Assembly: GCF_036669915.1 (NCBI RefSeq)
Contig: NC_089317.1
Span: 5,783,911-5,847,910, forward strand
Direction: 5' to 3'
From: Pocillopora verrucosa
Taxonomy: Eukaryota; Cnidaria; Anthozoa; Scleractinia; Pocilloporidae
Length of the DNA: 64,000 nucleotides
A model generated the notes under the pieces. That model did not search any database and had not been told where the DNA came from. It was given only the letters and a program-made list of their open reading frames with translations. Positions 10,641 through 19,366 of this stretch are shown here, one piece after another. Positions within the stretch are counted from its first letter, which is position 1. Each line of letters opens with the position of its first letter. Both the position numbers and the translations under genes were made by a program.

Positions 10641-11417
10641 CTGGAGAGCTTTATCGGAAGCTTCGTGATCTGCCAGTTATTGTGTAAGCTTCTACTGCAG
10701 GACAATGCATTTTTTAAATGTTTTATCGGCGGTTTCTTACCCCGCATTTTATTTGAGAAGCAGCGTATTTCTTTCGATGTTTATTGCCAGTTCACATTTT
10801 TTGTTTTGAACCAGGCCTATGTCATAAATGTTTTTGCCTTGCCTCTTATGTTATTTTTGGGAAGTTTTTCCTCTTGGCAGGCTTGTTTTTGTTGGTCCAG
10901 TGGACCACATATGTTATTTACGATCTTGGTATCGTTTTGGCCTTGGTATTTCTTTTACGCTGTGCTTTCACTTTACCATTTGAGTGTACAACCCTTTCTG
11001 ACCATCCCCTAATTTAGGGGAAAGTGTCCAATGCACTCGGTACTGTGATAAAGCGTTAGCTTATTGTTCTGTATTGTGCAGTTTCAGCACACTTGTTTGT
11101 TGAACTTGGCGTTTTTTGTGGCTACCTGCTCTCTCACTTTTTTGATTTGCTATGATCTTTTTAATTCACGTATGTACAACATCCATACTTGTAAGGGTTT
11201 ACAACTGATACCTTTGCTGTATTTCCATATCTTATATTCGCGTCTTAAGCGTGGCCCCTCTCAGGCTATCGGTTTTTCACCAGACAACAATAGACAATAG
11301 AGTTGTCAGCACTGTCTGTAGCTATGTGCTTTATTAATTTTTGCCATAACACGGTAGATTTCGAGATTTTTTCTTATTGTCTTATGCTCCCATTTTTGTA
11401 CATTCCCTTTGTAAGTT
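10640..11417 (+). other. intergenic part of the YR element
   Basis: T-rich, with hydrophobic chance frames but no recognisable domain. A short hairpin CCCCTAATTTAGGGG lies near 11,006. It probably holds a leader for the gag-like gene. Confidence 0.4.
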
Positions 11418-12450
11418 ATGCCTCCTAGAAAACGTTCTGCCGTTGTGAATGACCGTCCTAAACGGGCCAAACGAACAAAGAAAACCAGCCCATCCGAGAT
11501 AAGTGAAGTAACACCTCCACTTCCAGCTATGAGTTCCACAGCTAGCCATTCCCAGAATGTCAAGAACAGCTCCTTGGATGTCGGCGCTCTATCAAGCACC
11601 ATTTCTGCCGCCGTTTCCGAAGCCCTTCAGGCTGCATTTCCTGGGGATAACATAGCTGCCATTTTAATAATTTAGGTCATTTTAAACTCTACCGCAGTTT
11701 GAGGGGAGGCGTTCCTGCTAAAGCGGGTTTGGGTGAACCACAACCCCAGCAGATTTTTACTAGTATTACGGTGGGTCTTCCCGCCGGGTTGGTGCTAAAC
11801 TTAAAGCCAAATATGGGCAAACGAATATGTAGACTTTGGGGCATTGCTTTTTTTTCCTCCCCTCAAAATGAAGGCAAATATTCGTTATCTATGACGCCTT
11901 CTGCTGGGCCGCAACGCTCGCCACAGTTCACGCTCGAGCCCTCACAATCCAACAAAAGGATTACTTCGATACATCAATGGGCTTCGGCATTTAATATTTT
12001 TGTCTCAGTCTATGCGGAGCGCTTCTCTAGCGAAACTCCAAGTTTAATGAAATATTGCGAAGTTGTACGAGATTTGGCTTATAAATCAGGCGATTGGTTT
12101 TGGTATGACGAACAATTTCGCTATATCAGACAATCGAACCCAGCACTTTACCCATGGGACCAAATACACTGGGAATTATGGCTAAGAGCTGCCAACAGTT
12201 TTCGTAGGCCATAGTCGTTCACAAACAAATTTCAGACTCAAACTCGTCAACGCTTTCGATCTCCCCCTTTTCCAAAGGGAACTTGCTGGGTCTTTCAAGC
12301 CGGGAAGCATTGCTCTGGCTGCCAATATGACCACTCCTGCTTTAAATGTGGAGCAAAACACCCAGGCAGTCAATGTGTCATTCAAGCAATCACACCCCAT
12401 TTCGGAGGTAAGGGTAAAGGAGGCCCGACTCAAGCACTGGGTTCTACACA
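11418..12450 (+). pseudogene. gag-like protein of the YR element
   Basis: Starts MPPRKRSAVVND with a basic N-terminus. The frame is interrupted at 11,664 by the 45-base hydrolase-derived repeat, then resumes at about 11,709 (GVPAKAGLGEPQPQQ). The conserved coral DIRS gag region follows, ending YPWDQIHWELWLRA. A CAG-to-TAG change at 12,212-12,214 stops it. Beyond that the same frame continues to a cysteine/histidine cluster (HCSGCQYDHSCFKCGAKH...C), a likely zinc knuckle for nucleic-acid binding. The product would coat the RNA. It is not translatable in full. Confidence 0.7.
11664..11708 (+). repeat. 45-base direct repeat, second copy (inside gag)
   Basis: A copy of 10,583-10,627 that interrupts gag after FPGDNIAAI. 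It suggests a template switch or recombination during reverse transcription. Confidence 0.85.
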
Positions 12451-12458
12451 GTCCCCCG

Positions 12459-12902
12459 GTTACCCCGGTGAAAGTGGATCGTCTTAAATTTTTTCTGCAC
12501 GGCTATGACTCTGCGTTAGCTTCTTATCTTATTGATGGTTTTCGTTTTGGTTTTCGAGTTCATTTTGTTGGTGAACGGCTGTCTTACGAATCTCCTTATC
12601 TTAAAAGCGCTATAGATCAACCTGATTTAGTTAAAGCCAAGTTAAGTAGGGAATGCGCGGCTGGGAGAATTGTTGGTCCTTTTACAACCCCGCCCTTTCC
12701 TAATTTTCGTACATCCCCTTTAGGCATTGTACCCAAAAAAAGATCCGTCCGAATGTCGTCTCATTCACCACTTATCTTACCCCGAGGGTGCTTCGGTCAA
12801 CGACTTCATTCCTGACATTTACTCCACAGTGAAATATGCGTCTGTCGGTGATGCATCCAAGTCTATTAAGCGCTTAGGGCGGGGTTGTTTCATGGCCAAA
12901 CA
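12459..12902 (+). pseudogene. reverse transcriptase N-terminal part, forward arm
   Basis: Encodes the DIRS-type RT start (VDRLKFFLHGYDSAL, GRIVGPFTTPPFPNFRTSPLGIVPKK), then a frameshift near 12,735 and RLIHHLSYPEGASVND up to GRGCFMAK. It stops at the inverted-repeat boundary before motif A. It forms one 444-base arm of a large inverted repeat with 13,071-13,514. Confidence 0.8.
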
Positions 12903-13514
12903 GATGAAATCCACTCAAGTGCCGTCGATACAGCTTCAAATATAGCACAGCCCGAACTCAATCCCATCGGCAAAGTCCTATCTAAATAATACAAGTTTTC
13001 CCACTTCAAACCTAACAGGGAATAATCAGCAGGGTGAATAGGAATTATGCGAAATGCAGACTTAACATCTGTTTTGGCCATGAAACAACCCCGCCCTAAT
13101 CGCTTAATAGACTTGGATGCATCACCGACAGACGCATATTTCACTGTGGAGTAAATGTCAGGAATGAAGTCGTTGACCGAAGCACCCTCGGGGTAAGATA
13201 AGTGGTGAATGAGACGACATTCGGACGGATCTTTTTTTGGGTACAATGCCTAAAGGGGATGTACGAAAATTAGGAAAGGGCGGGGTTGTAAAAGGACCAA
13301 CAATTCTCCCAGCCGCGCATTCCTTACTTAACTTGGCTTTAACTAAATCAGGTTGATCTATATCGCTTTTAAGATTAGGAGATTCGTAAGACAGCCGTTC
13401 ACCAACAAAATGAACTCGAAAACCAAAACGAAAACTGTCAATAAGATAAGAAGCTAACGCAGAGTCATAGCCGTGCAGAAAAAATTTAAGACGATCCACT
13501 TTTACCGGGGTAAC
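12903..13514 (-). pseudogene. reverse transcriptase partial copy, reverse arm plus loop
   Basis: On the minus strand this reads from the same RT start through motif A (KTDVKSAFRIIPI) and motif B (PMGLSSGC) to TALEWI. It ends where it meets the forward arm, before the aspartate pair of motif C. The loop (12,903-13,070) carries the motif A/B part that the forward arm lacks. A frameshift near 13,240 matches the one in the forward arm, so the duplication arose after that lesion or was homogenised. It cannot polymerise. Confidence 0.8.
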
Positions 13515-14237
13515 TCCTACCTTTCGGCTATTTCTTATGTACACAAATTAAAGGGCTTACGTGACCCCACCAAATCTTTCTTAATTCAGAAGTTGTTGAC
13601 AGCATTAAGTCGGCAACGAGCTGCAGACGTTCGTCTTCCCGTGACGAAGCCTGTGTTACATCAACTTGTTCGGTCTCTGGGTTCCACCAACTCTTGGGAA
13701 TGGCAACGTTCTCTTTTTGGGATAATATTTTTAGTCGCTTTCTATGGTCTATTTCGCATTAGCGAACTTGTCGTCAAGAGCACGCATTTGGGTTCATCAG
13801 TTGTTCAATATCACAGCTTGACCTTTTTGACTTGTAACGGCCTGCCCCATATTGCGAAAATTAGCATTTCCGAATACAAACACAACCCTTCCAAAAGGCC
13901 ATTTCACATTTTGCTTGCTCGAGAAGACGTTCCTTCTCTCTGCCCAGTTACTGCTCTCTTGCAGTATACTAGGCTTCGCGGCGATCGGTCGGGTCCACTT
14001 TTCTGTAACGCTGATTTTTCGCCTGTGTCTTTACATCAATTCAACACAGAACTTCAGAGGTGTTTAACGTACTGTGGTCTCGATCTTAGCCGCTATAAAA
14101 GCCATAGTTTTCGCATTGGTGGCGCTTGTCATGCTGCCGACAATGGTTTTTCTGATGCCCAAATTCGTGCGCTTGGCCGCTGGAAATCGGATGCATTTAA
14201 AGTTTATTTACGTTCCGAAATTCTTACTACTAATTGA
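13515..14237 (+). CDS. tyrosine recombinase of the YR element
   Basis: The open frame extends from 13,473, but the first 14 codons lie in antisense RT sequence; domain similarity begins at about NSYLSAISYVHKLKGL. Catalytic residues are visible in the usual order (numbered from 13,473): Arg 95 in LFRISEL, His 211 and Arg 214 in KSHSFRIGGAC, Trp 237 in GRWKSDAF and nucleophile Tyr 245 in KVYLRSE. The stop is at 14,237. The enzyme would integrate the circular cDNA of DIRS-type elements by site-specific recombination without a target duplication. It is intact, but its natural start has probably been lost by the inverted duplication upstream. Confidence 0.85.
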   Translation, partial: SYLSAISYVHKLKGLRDPTKSFLIQKLLTALSRQRAADVRLPVTKPVLHQLVRSLGSTNSWEWQRSLFGIIFLVAFYGLFRISELVVKSTHLGSSVVQYHSLTFLTCNGLPHIAKISISEYKHNPSKRPFHILLAREDVPSLCPVTALLQYTRLRGDRSGPLFCNADFSPVSLHQFNTELQRCLTYCGLDLSRYKSHSFRIGGACHAADNGFSDAQIRALGRWKSDAFKVYLRSEILTTN

Positions 14238-14750
14238 TAGACCATTACAGTCTTGGGCGCCACTTCGTTCAGTCAAGGGCTGCGAAGTTGTTGTCATGCC
14301 GGTTTTTCAAGTGGCTGCTATTTTGCAGGCTTTCTGCCGTTACATTAAATGTTTTAGTGTTTTTTGCCCACTTCTTCTTTGTAACTTCAGGTCATTCATG
14401 TTACTTATCTCGATGAGTTGAATGCTTTCCAGGGGGTTCAGACAAGTGGCTGCCGTTTTTGGATTGCATTCTCTCTTTGATTTTAGTCACATGGGACTGT
14501 TCAGACATGGGCTGCAGTCTTCATGGATTTTTGTGTAGAGTTGCTTTCCCTCCATTACGTGAGCCTTGCATTTTTATTCTTTCTTTCATTTGTATTTGTC
14601 GTGTCTGTTCGTTTTTGTGGGGCTTCAGCCACAGTTTGTGGCTTGTGGCGTTTTTTGTCGCCCCACGTTGACATTATCGGTTGATAAGTTCAGATATTCC
14701 GCTCTTTGTTATCACTTAGTTATAATTGATTTAATTAAAACTGCCACAGT
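14238..14750 (+). other. 3' non-coding part of the YR element
   Basis: T-rich with short internal repeats (CAGCCACAGTTTGTGGC, GGCGTTTTTTGTCGCC, TGCCACAGTTTGTGGC). It may contain the B-type repeats expected of split direct repeats, but I could not match them to the left end. Confidence 0.4.
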
Positions 14751-14875
14751 TTGTGGCCAAATTGTTCCAAATCATCTGTTGTGTTTATTCTAGCATTTTC
14801 TTCACGTTGGGACATCTTTTTCGGGCAGAGCTCACGTAAAGGGACGTTTTTCTTCGAAACATGCATCGATATAAA
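14751..14875 (+). repeat. right 125-base direct repeat of the YR element
   Basis: See 9,585-9,710. It is immediately followed by the PLE inverted terminal repeat. Confidence 0.85.
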
Positions 14876-14979
14876 ATATATTAAAGTTCACACGGCAACC
14901 ATGTGGACAATCAAACATGGTTTGATGCTACTCTGGTTTGCAGATTTAATGAATGTAACCGAAGAAGTTACAATTCATA

Positions 14980-15022
14980 GACCCAACGTTTCGACACTCC
15001 TGTCTAGTGCCTTCATCAGGGT
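14980..15022 (-). ncRNA. hammerhead-ribozyme-like core, left terminus
   Basis: On the minus strand: CTGATGA, a 6-bp stem II (GGCACT/AGTGTC) with a 7-base loop, GAAAC, then GTT cleavage triplet and GGGTC. Minimal hammerheads of this form are known in PLE terminal repeats. One C is missing in the stem I strand compared with the 24,714 copy, so stem I is weaker. Confidence 0.6.
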
Positions 15023-15204
15023 GATCCTAACGCTGCAACAAGAGGTCCTCTTACATGATCACTAATTAGCTGCCTTTTTTCTGACGAGGTGTAAATAGGC
15101 GTCAGGAAGCAAGCCGTCATCGTCACGATTTTAAGGAGCGTGGGCGGAGTTGACATGCCAAGCCTCCAAACAAAGGCACTGGTGGTCACAGTATGAAATT
15201 ATAA

Positions 15205-15470
15205 ATTTACGAATCCGTAAAGATGCCGTCAAGTAAGTGTAAGATCCTCTATACGCGTCTTATAGAACTTCTTTACACTCTCGTAAAGAATGTTTTCACG
15301 CTTTGAAAACGATAGTACGTAAAGATCACGGAGAGACTAAAAACGTTATCTTTACGTGCCTTGTAAAATTCGTATAAAGAATATTTACTATATTTTACAG
15401 CGACTGTAAAGCGATCAGAAAGGCGATCTTTACGCGTTATTAAACTATCGTAAATGGACAATATTTACAT
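15205..15470. repeat. CGTAAAGA-motif field 1
   Basis: Many copies of CGTAAAGA and its complement TCTTTACG in both orientations (for example near 15,214, 15,285, 15,318, 15,348, 15,428), separated by irregular 15-40 base gaps. A copy of this field lies at about 33,735-33,975. Confidence 0.7.
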
Positions 15471-16590
15471 GCCCATTTGCCATTTTGCAGTTGTCTGAAT
15501 TTTTTGGCAACATTCCCTTTTGCTAATCAGACTATAACAAATGTGAGCTAGTGACAACATTAACGTAATGCGCTATCCTAGTGCGTATTTCCAAAAATCG
15601 TATCGAGAACGTTTGCGACATTTTACGCTTCTGTAAAACGATGCCGCACATGCCTTTCAAGGACTGACCCATGTATAACAACACGTGTTTTATACATTGC
15701 AATTTATTTTATTGTCATAACTCTTTAACTTGATTTTGTAATATTCACAGTAACGTAGCTAAATATGCACGGGATAAGAACTGAAAAATACAAATATCAT
15801 AAATATAAATATTTTTACATAGATATACAAAATGTGTCATTGTTTTCGCACAGTTTATAGGCACAAGGACCTTGGAGTTACCTTTCTTTGATTCCGTTTC
15901 CTTGCTGCCCGAGTTGTTCTCGGCGACAAGTTTACACAAAGATTCCACTTTTTTTGAAAGCTCTTCGAACTTTAACTAAGGCATTTTCTTCATCGTGCTG
16001 CCTCAATTGCTCTCTCAATGATTAGTTTTCTTTCAAACAATCATCCATTAGCACATTATAACTGTCGCTCACGCTGATGTGATCGGAAATTCTTGACATT
16101 TTGAAAGGAAAAGAGTCCACAGATCACTTCACACGCCAAAAGTAAAGCCAGGAGTAAAGGTCGAAAATTCTTGACAATTTGACTTCTGCTCAGGTTGTCG
16201 AAACGTCAGCCACCAGAACTTACAACAGTCCTTCTCAGGACTACACTCACCCGGACGATCAAACTACACTATTACATGTTAACCTCGGGTTCAAACCATT
16301 TACTGTACTAAATCACCTGTTATACTCTCCCGCCGATCTGCGGCAAACGTCCCGAGGACTAAAACCATTGACAGTCGGATCTTAAAGTTCGACAACCTTA
16401 TTATTACAAACATTAGAGCATCACGCTTCCACACGTCATTGCAAGGTCCATTTGCTGGAAAAAAAAAACATGATTGTCTCATCACGACAACTTCCTGATC
16501 ATGAGTTTGAACGCGCGTTAAAAAAAGGGTAGTTTAAACATATTTATGCGAACAGAAAGTTTAGAACCGGTGAAAAAGGCAGAATACAGA
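15471..16590. other. internal PLE-composite sequence without genes
   Basis: AT-rich. The homologue of 33,975-34,680 is clear. The part from about 15,270 to 16,380 is missing from the 24,660-26,300 copy. A hammerhead-like half (GTTGTCGAAACGTCAGCCACC) lies at about 16,195-16,215 without its CTGATGA partner. No convincing coding frame. Confidence 0.45.
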
Positions 16591-17050
16591 TGCGGAAAAA
16601 AAATTAAAAGCACGTAAAGACTGATTATGCGAAGGAAAAGTTAAGGGTCGTTGAGGATTCGTAAAGAGAATTAATGGCACGTAAAGATTGATTGTGCGTA
16701 AAGAATGCTAAAGAATTTTAAAGGTTCGTAAAGAACAGTGAGTAAAGATGCGTAAAGAATATTAAAGACGCGTAAAGAGCGAAACTGGTCAAAATACTTC
16801 GATAATTCTACTGAAGATGGATGAGCCATAATTATTTCACTTCTTTGAGTATTTCTCCAAATTGAAAGTGGTTAATTATATCCATCTTCATCCTTATCCT
16901 TAACGAACATTTAATATCCTTTACGCAGTCTTTACGCTTCCTTTGCAATTACCCATCTTTACGGAACATGGAACTTGTCCGTAAAGAAGAGGCTTTATAT
17001 TTACGTTTCTTTACGTAAGCCGAGTTAAAAATGCGTAAATTTGCGATTTC
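16590..17050. repeat. CGTAAAGA-motif field 2, head-to-head
   Basis: CGTAAAGA-type motifs run forward at about 16,611-16,780 (at least eight), and mostly as TCTTTACG at about 16,915-17,035. The field therefore has rough dyad symmetry around 16,850. Shared with 25,250-25,690 and, reversed, 36,340-36,620. Confidence 0.7.
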
Positions 17051-17330
17051 ATACTGTGGGTAACGCCAATTAGTGGTGACAATTGTAGAATTATTCCACT
17101 CAATTGTATGGTTAGTTGGGCATGTGTGCTCCGATAAAGCTGAATTTTCCTTTTTGTAAAGGAAAACCGCTTGTTCATGCTCTTTCAAACGTGTACCAAA
17201 CTAACGTTTGGTCTGTCTGATGTACTCGTTGTCACAGTCATTGCTTGGAATTGAATAAATGGCGTCGGTTCGTTGTTCTTTCGTGATAGGTTCCTTAAGT
17301 TTGGCGAAAATATGCCCTAAAGTCTGAAAA
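16949..17330 (-). pseudogene. GIY-YIG endonuclease remnant of a PLE
   Basis: Reading 17,330 down to 16,949 gives an upstream AKLKEPITKE-type stretch, IYSIPSNDCDNEYI, then QTKR, a TAG in place of the Gln codon, FGTRLKEHEQA and a cysteine/histidine stretch (SEHTCPTNHTIEW). The YIG glycine is changed to Arg (YIRQTKR). Both lesions predict a dead nuclease. The better copy is at 36,040-36,330. Confidence 0.7.
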
Positions 17331-17484
17331 GGTTTTTGAGCAACTTTAACTTCAACTCCGCCCACGCTTCTTTAAATCGTGACGAAGGCGGCTTGCTTCC
17401 TGACGACTGTTTACACCTCGTCAGAAAAAAAAAGGCAGCTAATTTGAGATCATATAAAAGGACCTCTTGTTGCAGCGTTTAGTT

Positions 17485-17529
17485 CACCCCTGGTGAGGGC
17501 ACCAGACAGGAGTGTCGAAACGTTGGGTC
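17485..17529 (+). ncRNA. hammerhead-like core, right terminus (mutated)
   Basis: CTGGTGA replaces CTGATGA, changing the invariant A6. Stem II (GGCACC/AGTGTC), GAAAC, GTT and a good stem I (ACCC/GGGT) remain. Predicted inactive. Confidence 0.55.
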
Positions 17530-17689
17530 TATGAATTGTAACTTCTTGGGTTACATTCATTAAATCTGTAAACCAGAGTAGCATCAAACCATGTCTGATT
17601 GTCCAGCTGGTTGCCGTGTGAACTTCAATATATTATAAGTTCTTGTAGAAATAGGAACGGTAGAAGGATAGGATGAAGGCCTTTTCAAA

Positions 17690-17887
17690 TTAAGCAATCA
17701 GCGCTCGGCCTGGTTTTGAACCACGGAGGGTTGCCACGGGAAGTTGCTGCACAAAATTTGAAACGGCCTGCATGCTTTGGCCGCAGAGTTTGGCACCGAT
17801 CATATTTAGAAAGCTACACTCTTTCATTTCAGGATCGATTTTCTCAGAAAATGTCTGAGGGATGAAGCTCAAATTTGGCGAAGACAT
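17690..17887 (-). CDS. PLE-adjacent frame of unknown function, unit 2
   Basis: 65 codons starting MSSPNLSFIPQTFSEK and containing CGQSMQAVSNFVQQLPVA. The frame is closed by TGA just before KAFILSFYRSY-like sequence that runs into the PLE terminal repeat. Three other copies exist (1-270, 26,346-26,543 and inverted at 35,487-35,669). Whether it is expressed is unknown. No domain recognised. Confidence 0.35.
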   Translation of the reverse strand: MSSPNLSFIPQTFSEKIDPEMKECSFLNMIGAKLCGQSMQAVSNFVQQLPVATLRGSKPGRALIA

Positions 17888-17889
17888 AG

Positions 17890-18821
17890 AGCAATATCTC
17901 AGAGATCAACAACCGTCACCAGTTAGGAGAGATTTTTAGGCATTAATTCCAGTTTGAAGTAGGGGAGGTCGCGGCTGGCGGCCACTAAGTTGCAAGCCTT
18001 GTCTCCCTTCTCTCAACAGCCTTCGGCCAAAAGTAATTTAGTAAAAGACACTTCAAACGGCCAATGAAGGCTAAAAGAAATACCACAAATAAGTTGATTA
18101 ACAGTTTATTTAACTTTATAGAGATATTCAGACCGAGATGTAATTTAAATTTGCAATTTTCAGGGCTTTATTCATGACCCTCTAGATTTTGTTCGTCCTA
18201 TGTCAACAATTATTAACCACGAAAATATAGTGTGGTTGGCCCGTGGTAGCTCTAAGAGCAGCGAGGAAAAAGTTTTTAAACAGGGAAAATACTACGAACC
18301 TGCTCTTTTTGAGCGGAATCATAAGCTTTTTGGATTTATTCCACAAAGGCACTAATTCTCTTAAAAAATTCTAGAAATAAAAGGAAAAAAAATTCATGTT
18401 ACTGTCTCACGCTTGATAGCACTAGTTATGCAAATTAACGATAAGTAACGTAGGTGGCACTTTATCAAAACTGTAATTTACAGAAAGCATTGCCACAGTG
18501 CTACATAGTTCTACATTGTTACGTTTTTCTGTGCTATTTCTTTACTCTGACTTCATCCTTAATATCAGTGAAACTAATATGCCATAATCGACTTTGGAAA
18601 ATTAGTGAAAAGCTGTAGATTGTGGTGAATGTGGTGAATGTGGTGAATGATCCTATGTAACTGAATGATCCTGAGTAACTATAAAGTGCTAAGTGACGCC
18701 AATTCGGTAATGAGTTCTTAACCTAAAATCTGCCCTGTGGCGTTTAATATGAGGCTTCATTAATTACTTCAGTGAGCCTACGTATAGCCGTAGCCTCCCC
18801 GCAAGGTGAGACTGCAGAAAC
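17890..18821. other. upstream region of unit 2
   Basis: Homologous to 271-1,150. Non-coding; dispersed repeat at about 18,000-18,370; CCAAT-like ACGCCAATTCGG near 18,695. Confidence 0.45.
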
Positions 18822-19261
18822 CATGTAAGTTGTTTATTTATTTATCAATTCAGTTTACTTTCTACGTGAGGTATGACAATAACCCAAGTATTCCAGAAAA
18901 AGGATAATCAACCGCCTAAGGAGGTATAAATGCCAGCTTAAGACGACTGATGTGCGGTATAAAACGCACATGTAAGTTGTTTATTTATTTATTAATTCAG
19001 TTTACTTTCTACGTGAGGTATGACAATAACCCAAGTATTCCAGAAAAAGGATAATCAACCGCCTAAGGAGGTATAAATGCCAGCTTAAGACGACTGATGT
19101 GCGGTATAAAACGCACATGTAAGTTGTTTATTTATTTATCAATTCAGTTTACTTTCTACGTGAGGTATGACAATAATCCAAGTATTCCAGAAAAAGGATA
19201 ATCAACCGCCTAAGGAGGTATAAATGCCAGCTTAGACGACTGATGTGCGGTATAAAACGCA
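18822..19261 (+). promoter_or_regulatory. triplicated FReD promoter, unit 2
   Basis: Three tandem copies of a 146-147-base module start at 18,822, 18,969 and 19,116. Each carries two TATAAA boxes, including ones at 18,958, 19,105 and 19,251. Units 1, 3 and 4 have a single module. The last box is 116 bases before the ATG at 19,367. Confidence 0.8.
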
Positions 19262-19366
19262 GTTGTAGTGACCCCCTCGTTAGCCCTTAAGACTTTGCGT
19301 TCGGTATTACTTTCCTTCATAACTTTATCTGCGTCTAATAACCGGAGGGAGCCGGTGCATCGCCTA

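Larger units (their letters stand above)
9585..14875 (+). mobile_element. DIRS/Ngaro-like tyrosine-recombinase retrotransposon, rearranged
   Basis: A block absent from units 3 and 4, inserted where those units read TTTGACT... into other sequence. In order it encodes an SGNH hydrolase (frameshifted), a gag-like protein with a zinc knuckle, part of a DIRS-type reverse transcriptase on +, the same RT on -, and an intact tyrosine recombinase on +. It is bounded by 125-126-base direct repeats. RT plus YR is diagnostic of the DIRS order. The hydrolase points to Ngaro-like members, from general knowledge of that clade. The element cannot be autonomous as it stands, because the RT lacks its catalytic YxDD region and is inverted. 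Confidence 0.8.
14876..17640. mobile_element. PLE-derived composite at the unit 1/2 boundary
   Basis: Inverted terminal repeats of about 155 bases (14,876-15,030 and 17,485-17,640) carry hammerhead-like cores. Inside are a reverse C-terminal tail near 15,080-15,150 (NSAHAP, LLPDAYLHLVRKK), two CGTAAAGA fields, a reverse GIY-YIG remnant and a forward C-terminal tail near 17,350-17,430. No reverse transcriptase is present, so this is a non-autonomous, rearranged remnant. The same arrangement recurs, shortened, at 24,660-26,300 and, reversed, at 33,520-37,046. Confidence 0.7.

Noticed and set aside
10638..11300. Several hydrophobic ORFs that look like membrane proteins
   Set aside because: T-rich sequence gives Leu/Phe/Val codons by chance; overlapping frames are equally open and lie in the spacer of the YR element.
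14074..14793. Overlapping hydrophobic ORFs after and across the recombinase
   Set aside because: They overlap the clear tyrosine recombinase in another frame or lie in the T-rich 3' end of the element.
18822..19261. Triplicated module as a CRISPR or satellite array
   Set aside because: The three 147-base copies are contiguous, contain TATA boxes and correspond to the single promoter module of the other units.
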